Shown one piece after another: positions 49,756 through 60,780 of a DNA stretch of 64,000 nucleotides; within the stretch, counting starts at the first letter, position 1, and every line of letters starts with the position of its first letter. The notes under the pieces were generated by a model. That model had not been told where the DNA came from. It was given only the letters and a program-made list of their open reading frames with translations, and searched no databases. Position numbers and translations under genes: made by a program. The stretch is from Lycocorax pyrrhopterus obiensis. Its lineage: Eukaryota > Chordata > Aves > Passeriformes > Paradisaeidae. Where the stretch lies: NCBI GenBank assembly GCA_014706295.1, contig JACSVZ010000004.1, positions 87,179,047 through 87,243,046 on the forward strand, given 5' to 3'.

Positions 49756-50367
49756 ATGTAGGCAACAGAGAAGAAAAAACTTCTGCAGTTAATAGGGGGT
49801 TTGACTTACAGCCCTGAAAGAAACTCAGTCTGGCTTAATTGGCAGTGATTTATGGTTCTTAAGCAGGAGGATTACAAACTTGTGTTTTTATAGTGATAAG
49901 TAAAAGCATGGATGGGGTTTTATGGTGAAGGGTTTTAAGTATAATAATGTGACTTTATAGTTGAAATTAAGAATTTAGATGTTACAATAGAAGCGTATGT
50001 GTCTACATGACCTAAGAAATCATTGGTCAAAAGACACCTGCATTGCAGGCAACAGGTTCTACAAGGACAGGTCATTAAGTCAAAACAAAGTTTCGTTTTA
50101 ACTGTCTATTAGATTAGAAAGTTATAAATTGTCGTGTAGTGCTGAATCTTGTGACTTTCGCCATTTTTACAATGTGCTGTTAAAATCTCACGCAAGCTAG
50201 AGACTGATGCCTTGTTTGTTATTTTAGCAATAAATTGTTTAAATTGCTTTTGTCCCATCTCTTGAATTAAGAAGTCTGACAGGAAATTCAGAGTGCGGTA
50301 GAGGCACTCCTGAAACAAGATTTAAGAGACTATAAGAGAAAGCCTCTGTCCTCTCTATAACTATTTT

Positions 50368-50645
50368 TTAATACTGGGATCTCGTGAGGAGGTCCTCCCT
50401 GAGCATTCTCTTCTCCAGGAAGAAAAGATCTAACTCCTTCAGTCTTTCCTCATAGGACAGGTTCTCCTTCTCAGCCCTTTGACCATATTTGTGGCCCTTC
50501 TTTGGACTCTCACCAGTCTGTCTGCATCTTTTTTGAATTGTGGAGACCGGAACTGGACACAGTATCCCAGGTGCAGGATTGTGCTCTTCCACCCTACGTA
50601 TTTCCCCCTTAAAGGCTGGAGGGATTCCCATCAGAAGAATGCTTT
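50368..50645 (-). repeat. CR1 LINE internal fragment
   Basis: Contains 'ctccaggaagaaaagatctaactccttcagtctttcctcatagga', 'gtggcccttctttggactctcaccag' and 'ggagaccggaactggacacagtatcccaggtg', which are CR1 landmarks on the minus strand. The 87-codon open frame over it is a relic. Confidence 0.9.
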
Positions 50646-52393
50646 GGAGTAAGCCACAGAGCTACACGTTTCCTCAGGCTCTCCATCACTGCAATACTTG
50701 TATATAACTCCTTTTTCCTAAGATGTTTTGTTGCAATCCAAAGGAAAATGAGCTTTCTTAATAATAAAAGTTTTAATTCATGTAATTATTCAAGTCCAAG
50801 GAGTTTAAATAAGAGCAGCAGCACTTGGTGGCTGGGCAAGAGAGTGGGGAAGGAGAGGACGAGAGATAACAAGGCAAGTAGGCACAGAATCAGCTCGCTT
50901 AAATGGGCAACATTTTTATTTCAGAAGCAGCTTCTTCACAGATGTGAGGAGAGAGACACAATACCTTGGTTCCCACTGCCTCCTCCTATCAAAGCTTAAA
51001 ACCACATATTAAATTATTTGGGCCATAGGTCATGGATTTCATCAATTTGAACAGTATTAATCCACAAAAATTGCCAGGTCTATCTTTCAGGTTCATCTGT
51101 GTAATTTCATCATCTATAGAGATTCAGGTACTTCAAAAAAACCAATCTGGCACCAAGTCTAGCCTACCTAAACAACACCACAGTGCCCTTCCAATAAGCA
51201 TTTCAGATCAAGACAGCTGATATTGTCTTAGACCCCGAGGCAACAAATGAAATGATCCTGGTTTTAGGACCTCACCATATCCAGTCTCCCTAATAAAAGA
51301 CACAGGTGATCATTCTGGTTGTTTCCATTTCCCATTTCTGAGGGAACATTTGTTTAAGGTATTTTTTTAACAAAAGGGCAGGTAGAGAACACCTTCATTC
51401 ACTGTGACCTCCTGCCCCTTTTCAATGCTATATTTGTAACATGCTAAGAATGGTTATAAGAATTTATACCAGCAGGTTTTGCCCTCTAGTGGAAGGTGAA
51501 GCAAAACACAACATATAATTAGAAACATAACATTCATAGATCGACCATGTGGACGCTGACCACGTGTTTACTGGGTGGCTGGAGAGACAGCAAGTGAGCC
51601 ACTGCATATTATTCCTTACCCTAAGGGATGAGAAGTGGAGAGGGGAAGGTCCAAGGAATTTACAGAGAAAATAGTCCAGGTTTTGTAGAGAACAGAAAGA
51701 AATTCCCATGCTGTCAGGATGTTGTTTACAGAATTGGTCTAACTCTTTGAAATTTCAACACCTTTTACTGTGTCTGCTGTGCTACATTTTCTGCTACTGC
51801 AAGTATTTATGACAATAAATTAAATAATTTCTTTTTAAAAACATTAATATCTCAGACTTCAGTTGGGTGGTACAGGAAATAACAGGCAGATATTGTTAGC
51901 AATTTTATCAGCATATACTGATTCAAATGTTAAATATTGATCATGTAAACAAAATCAAAATTAGTCTTCCTTTGGTTATCAAAGAAAGTTAATATTATGG
52001 ACCAAAACAGAAGCATTAGAAAATTCTAACTGACAAATATTTGCTTTTGGGGTGAAAAAACCTCTGTTTGTATTAAAATAGCCCAGTATTGCCATCTGAT
52101 TATTCTGTTTCACAAAGAACAGCTGACATGATATACCAAAAAAGTACACTGTCTTGGTTATCTTCAGACACCTTTTCCCTGACTTATTCGCTTTTCAAAT
52201 TTCTGAGTTTTTAGCATTGTTTTCATTAGCAACAGAAAATACCGATTTTCATTATTACAAAAATGTCTTTAGTGCTCCTGTGAACTATTTGTTTGTTCAT
52301 GTGAATGCCTTCAATGAACCAGGAAACTTGTCAAAAATATTTGATTGTAAAATCTTTTCTGCCTAAGTAAACGTCAGCCCAGTTCAGTAAAAA

Positions 52394-52421
52394 TTTAAAC
52401 AGAACTTTTGTTCTGTTTAAA
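52394..52421. repeat. perfect 12-base inverted repeat, 4-base loop
   Basis: Left arm 52394-52405 'tttaaacagaac', loop 'tttt', right arm 52410-52421 'gttctgtttaaa'. It folds into a perfect short hairpin. Confidence 0.9.
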
Positions 52422-54454
52422 CCAATCTCTCAGATGTGAGAAGGTGCTTTTGCTCAGGATGTCTCAAAGACAGAAAGGAAGCTTGATTTTAGTTTTATTT
52501 CTAGTTCATCCTCATAAGTGGGTAAAATGGTAAATTCTATAAATCCCACGGGATGGAGGGGCCGATATCAAACACTGTTGACATTGCCTACTAACATAAA
52601 TTATTCTTCTAGTATGGGGACAGAAAGGCATTTCCAGGTATTTCTTTAGAGTCTGACAGCTGATCAACAAGTATTTTCTGCAGAGATGATACATTTTTCC
52701 AAAGCAGTCTTGACTCCCTGTCAAGTGTGCCCAAAACTAGTGACACATATTTCACTCTGGTACCTCCCCTGAAGAGGAAACCATGACATAGCCTAAAGAA
52801 GCAGCACATAATGCCTATGTTTTAACCTCTTGCATCCCAAACAAGACAGGCTGTGCATCTGAGTGGGATAATCTCTCCTGGCAACAAGGTTTGATCACTT
52901 GCAGCCAGATTCTGTGTTAGAACAAGAGGATATGGAACGGATGCTTATGAACTTCCACAACTGATGCAGGGGCTCTCTTGAGGTACTGTAAATACCTTGT
53001 GCCAGCTGCTCTTCAAAAAGACTTCATTTAAGGCATAGAACACAATTTTCACCTTACAAAGCTCGTTAGACAGCCCTGTTACCCACACACCTTGAACTAC
53101 AGAGATTTTTGTCTAACTTCTCCAATGCTGTTTCAAAGAGGACAAAAATGTCAGCAATAACAGCATTCACTTTGTACTGGCAAGAGACAACTGCTTGTCA
53201 GGATGACAGATACAGCCACTGGAAAAGTCTTTATTTCTCTCAGGTTAGCCTCCCTTCACTCAATCACCAAGAAAAAAAGAAATACCCTACTACTTTGGTG
53301 TGCGTAAGTGTTAAAACTAATCTGAGCATGAGGGATGAAATAGGTTATTCCTGCTTTAAAGAAGGAATTGTTTGAATGAAGAGCAGCCTGTCCTAGCTGG
53401 TCTAGAGGAAGCAAGACCCAACATGAGCTGTGTCAAGGAAAGGAAAAACTGTAATATCTCCAGGGAAGTTGGACACAGGCTCATCTGAGATACATCTCCC
53501 ATAGCACTTGCCAGCGCTGAATCCTAATGACTCAGCTGAATTCTGCCTAGAATTACAAGGGTAACAGCCTACAAAGCTCTTTAATTACACCACACTTGAT
53601 GCTCACCTTATTTGTACAAAGAGTTGTGTCTGTAAGGGCTATAAGGATTCTCATGAGCATCACACATGATGGAAGACAAGTGGCTGAAAGATCCAGGGTT
53701 TGGACAGTCAGTGGGGGAGATGGATGAGGGACACAAAGGGGACTTAGTTGGAGGGATCAGTTTAGTTGGATACAGAGGGTGTAGGAGAGCGATCTTCTAT
53801 GAAAAAAAAAAAAGAAAAGTAAACAGAAACAGATTAATGGGTGCAAAAAAAGTAGTTTGGGCAGAAAGCAAAGTGCTTGTCTTGCACCTTTTTATGTTTC
53901 ATAGGTCTTGATGGTTAACCAGGAAATGTAGTCAACTTTCATGCCAGTACAACTGATCTACACTAAGCATTTTCATTGGCATGAAAGTGCACGCACAAAA
54001 ACCTGCAGTAGGTGTCCCATTAAACCAGTTATACTGGAGTCCAGTGCATCTCCCTCCTGCAGCTCAACTGGTGCTCAAATGACAGAAAAGGAAATCCCTG
54101 AAGGATCCTGTGCTAGGATAAAATGGTCATGCTGGGGGGATTTAATGAGGCAGTGGGCTGGGAACAAAACCAACGTGAAAACAGTGTCTGAGAGGTTCAA
54201 AAGAAGGCCATATCTGTGTACGAGCAGGAGCACTCCAGGGTTTTTAACAAGATTTTTGAGACATTTAAGAGTTAAACCAGTGAAGGTGCATACACAATAT
54301 TTTCTGCTGCTCTAAGTTGTCAGTAGTTAATAGTGTTTCTGGTTAAGAAAACCCAATACGCATGCTCTTTTTGCACCTAAAGAATAAAATCCTTTTAAAA
54401 AAGAGATTTTCAAAATATTTGGGATAGAGTCAAGGAGGCATACCCAGGTTTTGG

Positions 54455-54620
54455 CACACATCTTGCACTTAGATTTTGTCAAGGCTGTTGACACAATGCA
54501 TCCTGGATTCTCACCCCGTTGGCTGGCTGTCTAGACCAGAAACTCCCCTGTGCTGTGCCTTTGAGCTCAAGAACCAGAAAATTTGTGACAAGAGCTGTGA
54601 TTAGTTCCAGCAGAAGCTAA
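54455..54620 (+). repeat. possible CR1 reverse-transcriptase fragment
   Basis: 'gattttgtcaaggctgttgacacaatg' encodes DFVKAVDTM, resembling the CR1 block DFSKAFDTV. The surrounding sequence is too diverged for a firm call. Confidence 0.4.
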
Positions 54621-56301
54621 TGCATGGCCCACCAGAAGAGTGAGCATGAGCAAACAGTGGATCAGAGCCTGGCAGTGGCGCAGCAGCTTCACACCAGCCT
54701 TGCCTCCCGCCGTGCCTCTTCAAAGGCACCAGTCCTGCTTCTATTAATGATAAACCTTGGCAAACTGGTTGTGCAAGTTCACACCAAGTGTAGCTAATAT
54801 CTCTTTAGTTCATCCTTATCTTTCTCCTTCCCTTGCCCAAAGTAATTTCTTTTTTAAATGACAAAGGGGTCTGTGAACATTTTTGCTAATAAACACTTGC
54901 AAGCACACGAATTCTCTAACATTCGTTATGAGTCATTTCACATAATTATGTAACAAAATGCATAATCTTCCTCCAAAAAAGATTTTGTTTCCCCAATTTC
55001 AAATTAAAATCCTCATACAGCTGTCGTGTCAGCACTGCTCAGGAGTTATATCCACTTCCAGTGTATTTCATGGTTCTTTTTTGAATGAAGTGGAACATAC
55101 TTACAAAATTCCTGGAATGTTACTGAAATGTACTAAGAGGAAAAAAATTCTTTCTCATGATGGGAAAAATACAATTTCCAGTAAAGGCATCTAAAAATGT
55201 GGGAAGCTTAATACTGTTGGATTGGAACCTCAAAAATATTACACTCTGTCTGTAAGAAGTGTTTGAGGGGTGAATATCCACAAGATAACAGTAATAACAG
55301 TTATATATGCCCTCAGGAGAAAAAAAAAGGTGGCAGCATATGCTAACATGAAAAAAAAAGCAGCCAAAATAAATTGGGATTTTTCCTTGGTTTATAAATT
55401 TTATTGGCACATGAATATATCTATGTACACTGTACCCAGAACACAGATTAAGAAAGATATTTGTAAGCTGAACTACATCCTTTCCAGATGATCTTTACTA
55501 ATTTAGATATTTTTTTTCCTCTATAAATTACTTTGGATTATTTGCATGAGATCATCTACCTGTTTAAGCAAAAATTACCATGTATTTTGAAGGGAAATGA
55601 ACCTTTTCCACAAAGGGACATTTCTTAATAAACTGAAAAGCAAACAAGCTACTCTCTGGTGTGCAGAAAACACAGTGTGTTCAACAGAGAGATGTGAAGC
55701 TGAAGGTCAGCACTTACAGCTGGCTGCATCATTATGTCTCAAACTGAATGTCACCCACATAGTCACCAGTGCTCAGTGTCACACTGAGAGGTTTGGCAGG
55801 GCAGAGAGCTACTGCAGAGGTCTAAGAAAAATCGAAAGAGATAAATTAATAAAGCTGATGCCATCTGGATTCTCATCTACTCTCTACCCTCCTCGAAGAT
55901 GCAGTCTGAAAGGGTCTGTCCTTTCAAGATGGGGTACGTGAAGGAGAGGCAGCAACGTTACCTAGAGAGGTTGTTGTTGGCAACGGAATTAGAAAGAAGG
56001 GAAAAGAAAACTCAGAGAAAGGGAGAGAATAGAAATGTAAGAGCTGAATCTCCCAGCATGACTGGGAAAATCTTCAAAGAAAAGCAGGGAAAATCAGTAA
56101 CAGTATGAGCACTTTTGCCCACAGCCGTAGTCAATGCCTGCTAAGTTCGTGTCTGAGGGCAAGTGGATTAGCACCACGTCTTCCACAGGGAGCAGAATGC
56201 CTAACTCCCAGTCTCCTAGTTTTAATTCCCAGCTCTTATATCCAGTGAAAGCAGTAAATTTACCCAATTTGGGGGGGATATTGATAGGAAGGATATTGAT
56301 A

Positions 56302-56351
56302 GGCTGCACGGTGGCTGACTTCCCTCTTTGGAAGTCAGCCACCGTGCAGCC
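56302..56351. repeat. perfect 22-base inverted repeat, 6-base loop
   Basis: Left arm 56302-56323, loop 'ctcttt' 56324-56329, right arm 56330-56351. The arms (start 'ggctgcacggtgg', end of right arm 'ccaccgtgcagcc') are exact reverse complements. Just before it, 'ggatattgatagg' occurs twice in tandem (56276-56303). Confidence 0.95.
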
Positions 56352-58745
56352 AAAAATGCTTTTACTGAGAGCAGGTGAAGGGGGAGGATGAGTCTTTAGT
56401 CTTTACAGGCTAAAAAACCCCATGGTTAGAGACAGCCAGCGCAATTTTCAAGCTGTTGTCTTGGCACCAAGCCCAGTTCCACAGTCAGTGCTGCAGCCCT
56501 CCTACAGACCCTAAGACCCCTCAGGAAAGTTTCACAGATGCTGCAGGATTGTGAACACCCTCACTTGCGCATCCAAGTCTCCTCCACTCACAGGGGATAT
56601 AATATCAGCACCATGAACCTACTCTGGGAGGCAGGGGCTGAAATTAAGAGCATGTGCTGTCTTGTTCAGCACTTTAGTGTTTTCCCTAGATCCGCATATT
56701 ATTGTACTATTAATTGTTCTATGAGACCACCACTAGAATCATACAGCCATTTCTCCCACAAACAAAACCAGTTTCTGTTAAGTGAATCCATCTGAATACA
56801 AGTCACTACTTCTTTTTTCAGAACAAAGATGTCTTAACAGAGATCTTCTAAAATAAAAAGTATTTTACAGTAACTTGTAATATTACTTAGCTTAGGACAA
56901 AAATACCAATTTATCAGTACTATAAGGCATATGACATAATTCTTTTAAATAAAGGAAGCAAAACTGAACCTATTAATTGTGAAATTAACTTTTCTATCTA
57001 TTCAAGACAGTGCAGTATTTGTTTTGTTTCTTTTAATGTGTAGCTTTTATATAAAATAATTTCGCCTTCTGTTGTAACAACAACATTGGACTTGTTATGC
57101 TGTCAGTATTTCAGCAATATGTGCCACAAGTAATTTAAAAAGTGTAAATTGATTGGTTTCCACAGTTAGCTTCAAATGTCATAATGCTTCAAGCTCTGGC
57201 AATAACCTCGGGTTTGTATTTGCCTGAAAAGATGAAGTTTGGTGATTACAGAATTCTTTCATCAGTAAAACTATAGCCAGCATAATCAGTGTCCAGCCCT
57301 GATGAAAGGAAGGTCTGAGCTGCCTCTGCCTTTGCAGGAAGGCTCTGCTGAGGCGGCCTAGGGCAGAAGCTCTCTGGGAACAGCTCCAGGTAACTCTCCT
57401 GCTCTTTCATCCCTGGCAAATGGCAGCACAGTACCTTGGCATCCGAAGGTTTTCAGTAAGTTAAAGCATGAATAACTCACTATCAACTCACCTGTAGGCA
57501 CTGAACTCAAATATTCACTGTCAACCTCAAAAGTTCAAAGTCAAATTGTAAATCGCTATTTTTATTCTTTTCTTATATTTTATGTAAACTGTACATTCTA
57601 TAGAAACCTTCTGATGCTACCCATATGTGTTGCTGGAACCCACTCATACCACAATTATTTTCCTCTGCACTGTTGCAGTACTCTTGAGAAATTCTTGGAT
57701 TTTTCTACATCAAGTCAGAGCTATGGAGAGGAATGGAAAGACCTAAAATTAAAATCTTAATTAAATTCTGTTTTAAAAGGAAGAAGAGAGGGCTGTCGTT
57801 GCTAAAATCTCTAATGTGACTAGAGAGGCATAGGAGTAAGAGAAATTGAATTAGTAAGGTATTTTATTCACATCGTGTCTGAAAAGAGGACTATTGGCTT
57901 CATCTTACTTCCCTCCAGATGGAAGATTCAGAACATACTGGATAGGTTAATAACAAACTCCTACAGAGACATTCAGATTATGTATCATATTTAAGGTTTA
58001 TTTCCCAATAATGCACACAAACACAAATGCATGAGAAAAGGCTCTCACAGCCATTTGTCTGGATTTGTTCTGAGATAATGCCTCAAACATATCAGCAAAG
58101 TTCAAGATGTGTTTTTGCAAAGTGATCCTCTGGCTTCATGCAGAGGGCTGTGGGAGAAGACAGCATCTTTGCTGCCCCACTGGCTGCCCATTAATGCCCA
58201 TCACATGTGGTAGAACTGTACCCTCAATCTGTGGAGGGACATGGACCTGGGAGAGGTATGGACCTGGGGGAGCTATGCACTGGAAGTGACACAGAAACAC
58301 ACTGGGGCTCCTCTGCAGTCTGCCTTGGAGAGGAAGGCATGAACCTTGCCCAGTCCTTGCTGTCATTTCTCTTCAGAGAGGGTCCAGGTCTGGGCCCCAG
58401 ATGAAGGAAGCACTTTCTACTAGATATGATCTAGACATCTATTTGACAGGGAAGCACAGGATTTCAACCCTCTCTTTTACAACGTTTCTTACAGACTTCA
58501 TAAGAAGGTCCTCTCCTCAACATACAGGTTTTTACATCACCAGAAAAAAATGGCCCAGTAGAAAGCCCAGCTGCCCATCTCAGTTTGAAGACTTTCCTTT
58601 AGGAGCCAGGTGCCCCTTTGGGAATCATCTAACTTTGCAAAAAAAAAATGAAGGGACTAGGACGAAATAAGGTCCTATGTTTATTCCTTCATCTTTAAGG
58701 AAACTAGCGGAGGCTACAAAATCCTTCAGAGTGAGAGCTACTCAC

Positions 58746-58871
58746 CTGCTCAATATTTTGATCACTGATTTCTTCAAGGTACTTTTTAAAAGGATTGGGT
58801 TGATAGGGCTCCTCCTTTTGCTGTGCACTCTTTCCTTTCACCAGCACAGGACGAATGACACCAGGTTTTGT
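58746..58871 (-). CDS. MLIP: MLIP internal coding exon
   Basis: This 126-base exon encodes 42 residues beginning TKPGVIRPVLVK, containing YQPNPFKKYLEE and ending QNIEQ. It matches the conserved C-terminal third of MLIP (TKPGVIRPVPVK, YEPNPFSKYLE). MLIP binds lamin A/C at the nuclear envelope and regulates cardiac and muscle gene expression. The acceptor is ...atgggtcaag and the donor a perfect GTGAGT. It is phase 0 at both ends. Upstream exons, which encode most of the protein, are not seen in 58872-64000 and should lie to the right of the window. Confidence 0.93.
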
Positions 58872-59155
58872 CTTGACCCATAGCACACCCAGGAGAAAAG
58901 AGATGGAAGAAGAATAACATAAAATACTTTACAATTTACAGACTATTTTTTAGACAAGTCAATGCCAGTGGGGCTGTACTGACTATATTTTTAAAAATTA
59001 TACTAATGACATATTTCACCACCAAAATTATTCAGGTGTCATGCTGCCTGGGATACTTCTAGCACAGATTGTGGACAAAAGTGGCAAGAGCTGCTTTTAC
59101 GCACAGAACTTCATCACTGACATGTGTTTATTACTGACAAAAAATAGCTACTGAA

Positions 59156-59278
59156 CTGTCAGACCATGGTTTGTGGGGTTTGCTGGCTGTTTTTTTTCTG
59201 GCTGTTCAGCTGCACTGAGCTGTCAGACCATGGTTCGTGGGTTTTGCTGGCTGTTTTTTTTCTGGCTGTTCAGCTGCA
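59156..59278. repeat. tandem duplication, two units of about 60 bases
   Basis: Unit 1 (59156-59219) and unit 2 (59220-59278) both read 'ctgtcagaccatggtt(t/c)gtggg' followed by 'tttgctggctgttttttttctggctgttcagctgca'. Only two substitutions separate them over the shared length, so the duplication is recent. Confidence 0.93.
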
Positions 59279-59463
59279 GCTTGATAAGTTCAAGTCACAC
59301 TTTATGCACAGCCATACATCTGCTTTCACACTGGGCTCCTCAAAAGAGTAACTGTGAAACAAGGAAGGACAACCCGTGATGCTGTTAAGTTACACCCAGG
59401 CAGAAGCGTCTTAGGAAAAACCTTTCTGGGGAATAATACCAGTGATAGCATGCTGGATTTTAT

Positions 59464-59640
59464 AGAGTCGTAGAGTTACTGAATCACATAGGTTGGAAAA
59501 GACCCTTTCAATCATTGAGTCCAGCCATAAAACTAATACTGCCAAGTTCACAACTAAACCATGTACCTGAGCATTCCATCTAAACCACACATTAAAGGTA
59601 TCTTTTAAATACCTGCAGAATATTATGTCCAATGAGTGGA
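59464..59640 (-). repeat. CR1 LINE 3' fragment
   Basis: Starts 'gtcgtagagttactgaatcacataggttggaaaagacccttt' and continues 'gagtccagccataaaac...ctaaaccatgtacctgagc', a reverse-complement CR1 3' end. Confidence 0.92.
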
Positions 59641-59707
59641 AATTTTAAGACAGAGTACCAAAAGTGGAGACATACTATTGATTTCAGGTACTGTAAATGA
59701 GACAAAA

Positions 59708-60780
59708 GTACAATAGAATTGTTTAGACTGGAAAAGGCCTCTAAGATAATCAGTCCCACTACTGACCTACCACTGCCAAGTCCACCAGTAAATTATATTG
59801 CTAAGAGCCACATCTACACACCTTTTAAATACCTCCATGGATGCGGATTCAGCCACTTCCCTGGGCAGCCTGAGGAAATTTTTCTTAATGTTCAGTATAA
59901 ACCTTCCCTGACACAACTTGAGGCCATTTCCTCTTGTCCTATCACTACCTCACTACAAACTCCTTTCAGGCAGTTGTAGAGAGTGGTAAGGTCTCCCCTG
60001 ACCTTCCTTATGTCCTGTCTAAACACCCCCAGCTCCCTTAGCCCCTCCTCACAGGACTTGCTCCAGACCCTTCACCAGCTCCATTGACTTTCTCTGGACT
60101 CACTCCAGCCCTTCAATGTCTTTCATGTAGTGAGAAGTGGACACAGGAATTGAGGTGACACAGGATTTCCACTGGCCTCACCAGTGCCAAGTATAGAGGG
60201 ACAATCACTGCCCTGGTCCTGCTGGCCACACTATTACTGATACGGGCCAGGATGCCATTGGCTTTCTTGGCTACCTGGGCACATGCTGGCTCATGTTGAG
60301 CTGCTGTTGAACATGAGCCAGCACCCCCAGGGCTTTTCCCACTGGGCAGCTTTCCAGCCACTCTGCCCCCAGCTTGTAGCTCTGCGTGGGGTTGTTGTGA
60401 CCCAAGTGCAGGACCCAGCACTTGACTTTTTTGAACCTCATACAGTTGGCCTCAGCCCATTGATCCAGCCAGTGCAGATCCCTCTGCAGAACCTTCCTAC
60501 CCAGAAGATCAACACTCAGCTTGCAAACCGGCTGAGGGTGCATTAATCCTCTCATACATGTCATCAATAAAGATACTAAGCAGAACAGGCTTCAATACTG
60601 GGCCTTGGGGAATGCCCCTTGTGACCAGCCACCAGCCGGATTTAACTCCATTCACCACCACTCTGAGCCTGGCCATCCAGCCAGTTTTTCACTCAGCTCC
60701 CTCTGAGGTTCCCCCGGCTTGGGAAGCCCCTCTGTGCACGCCTCTAGAGCACTCTACTGCCAATCATGCCAGCACCAGAG
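59708..60780 (-). repeat. CR1 LINE, long 3' portion
   Basis: Starts 'gaattgtttagactggaaaaggcctctaagat' and runs through 'cccaccactgcc'-type, 'ttccctgggcagcctgaggaaatttttctt', 'cctgtctaaacacccccagctcccttagcccctcctcacagga', 'ctccattgactttctctggactcactcc', 'tgaaccrcatacagttggcctcagcccat'-type and 'ggatttaactccattcaccaccactctgagcctggccatccagccag' landmarks. All are the CR1 3' UTR and late coding region on the minus strand. Confidence 0.94.
60284..60323. repeat. 14-base inverted repeat inside the CR1 copy
   Basis: 'tgctggctcatgtt' (60284-60297) and 'aacatgagccagca' (60310-60323) are exact reverse complements around a 12-base loop. Typical CR1 copies have this word once, so it is a local inverted duplication. 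Confidence 0.85.

Larger units (their letters stand above)
43930..58745 (-). other. MLIP: large MLIP intron(s)
   Basis: 14.8 kb between two recognised MLIP exons. In human MLIP about 45 residues (the VSLHPLYQTKLYPP region) lie between them, so at least one exon is probably hidden here. I could not place it securely (see findings). Repeats found are three minus-strand CR1 fragments (45.8, 49.5 and 50.4 kb), a doubtful plus-strand CR1 piece at 54.5 kb and two striking inverted repeats. Confidence 0.6.

Noticed and set aside
50368..50631. 87-codon minus-strand open frame
   Set aside because: It lies entirely within a CR1 fragment and is a relic frame.
57240..57440. Minus-strand open frames ending DERIL and LPELEAL, first considered as the MLIP C-terminus
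   Set aside because: The segment HPMVPIPENE at 41426-41486 is a far better match to the MLIP C-terminus.
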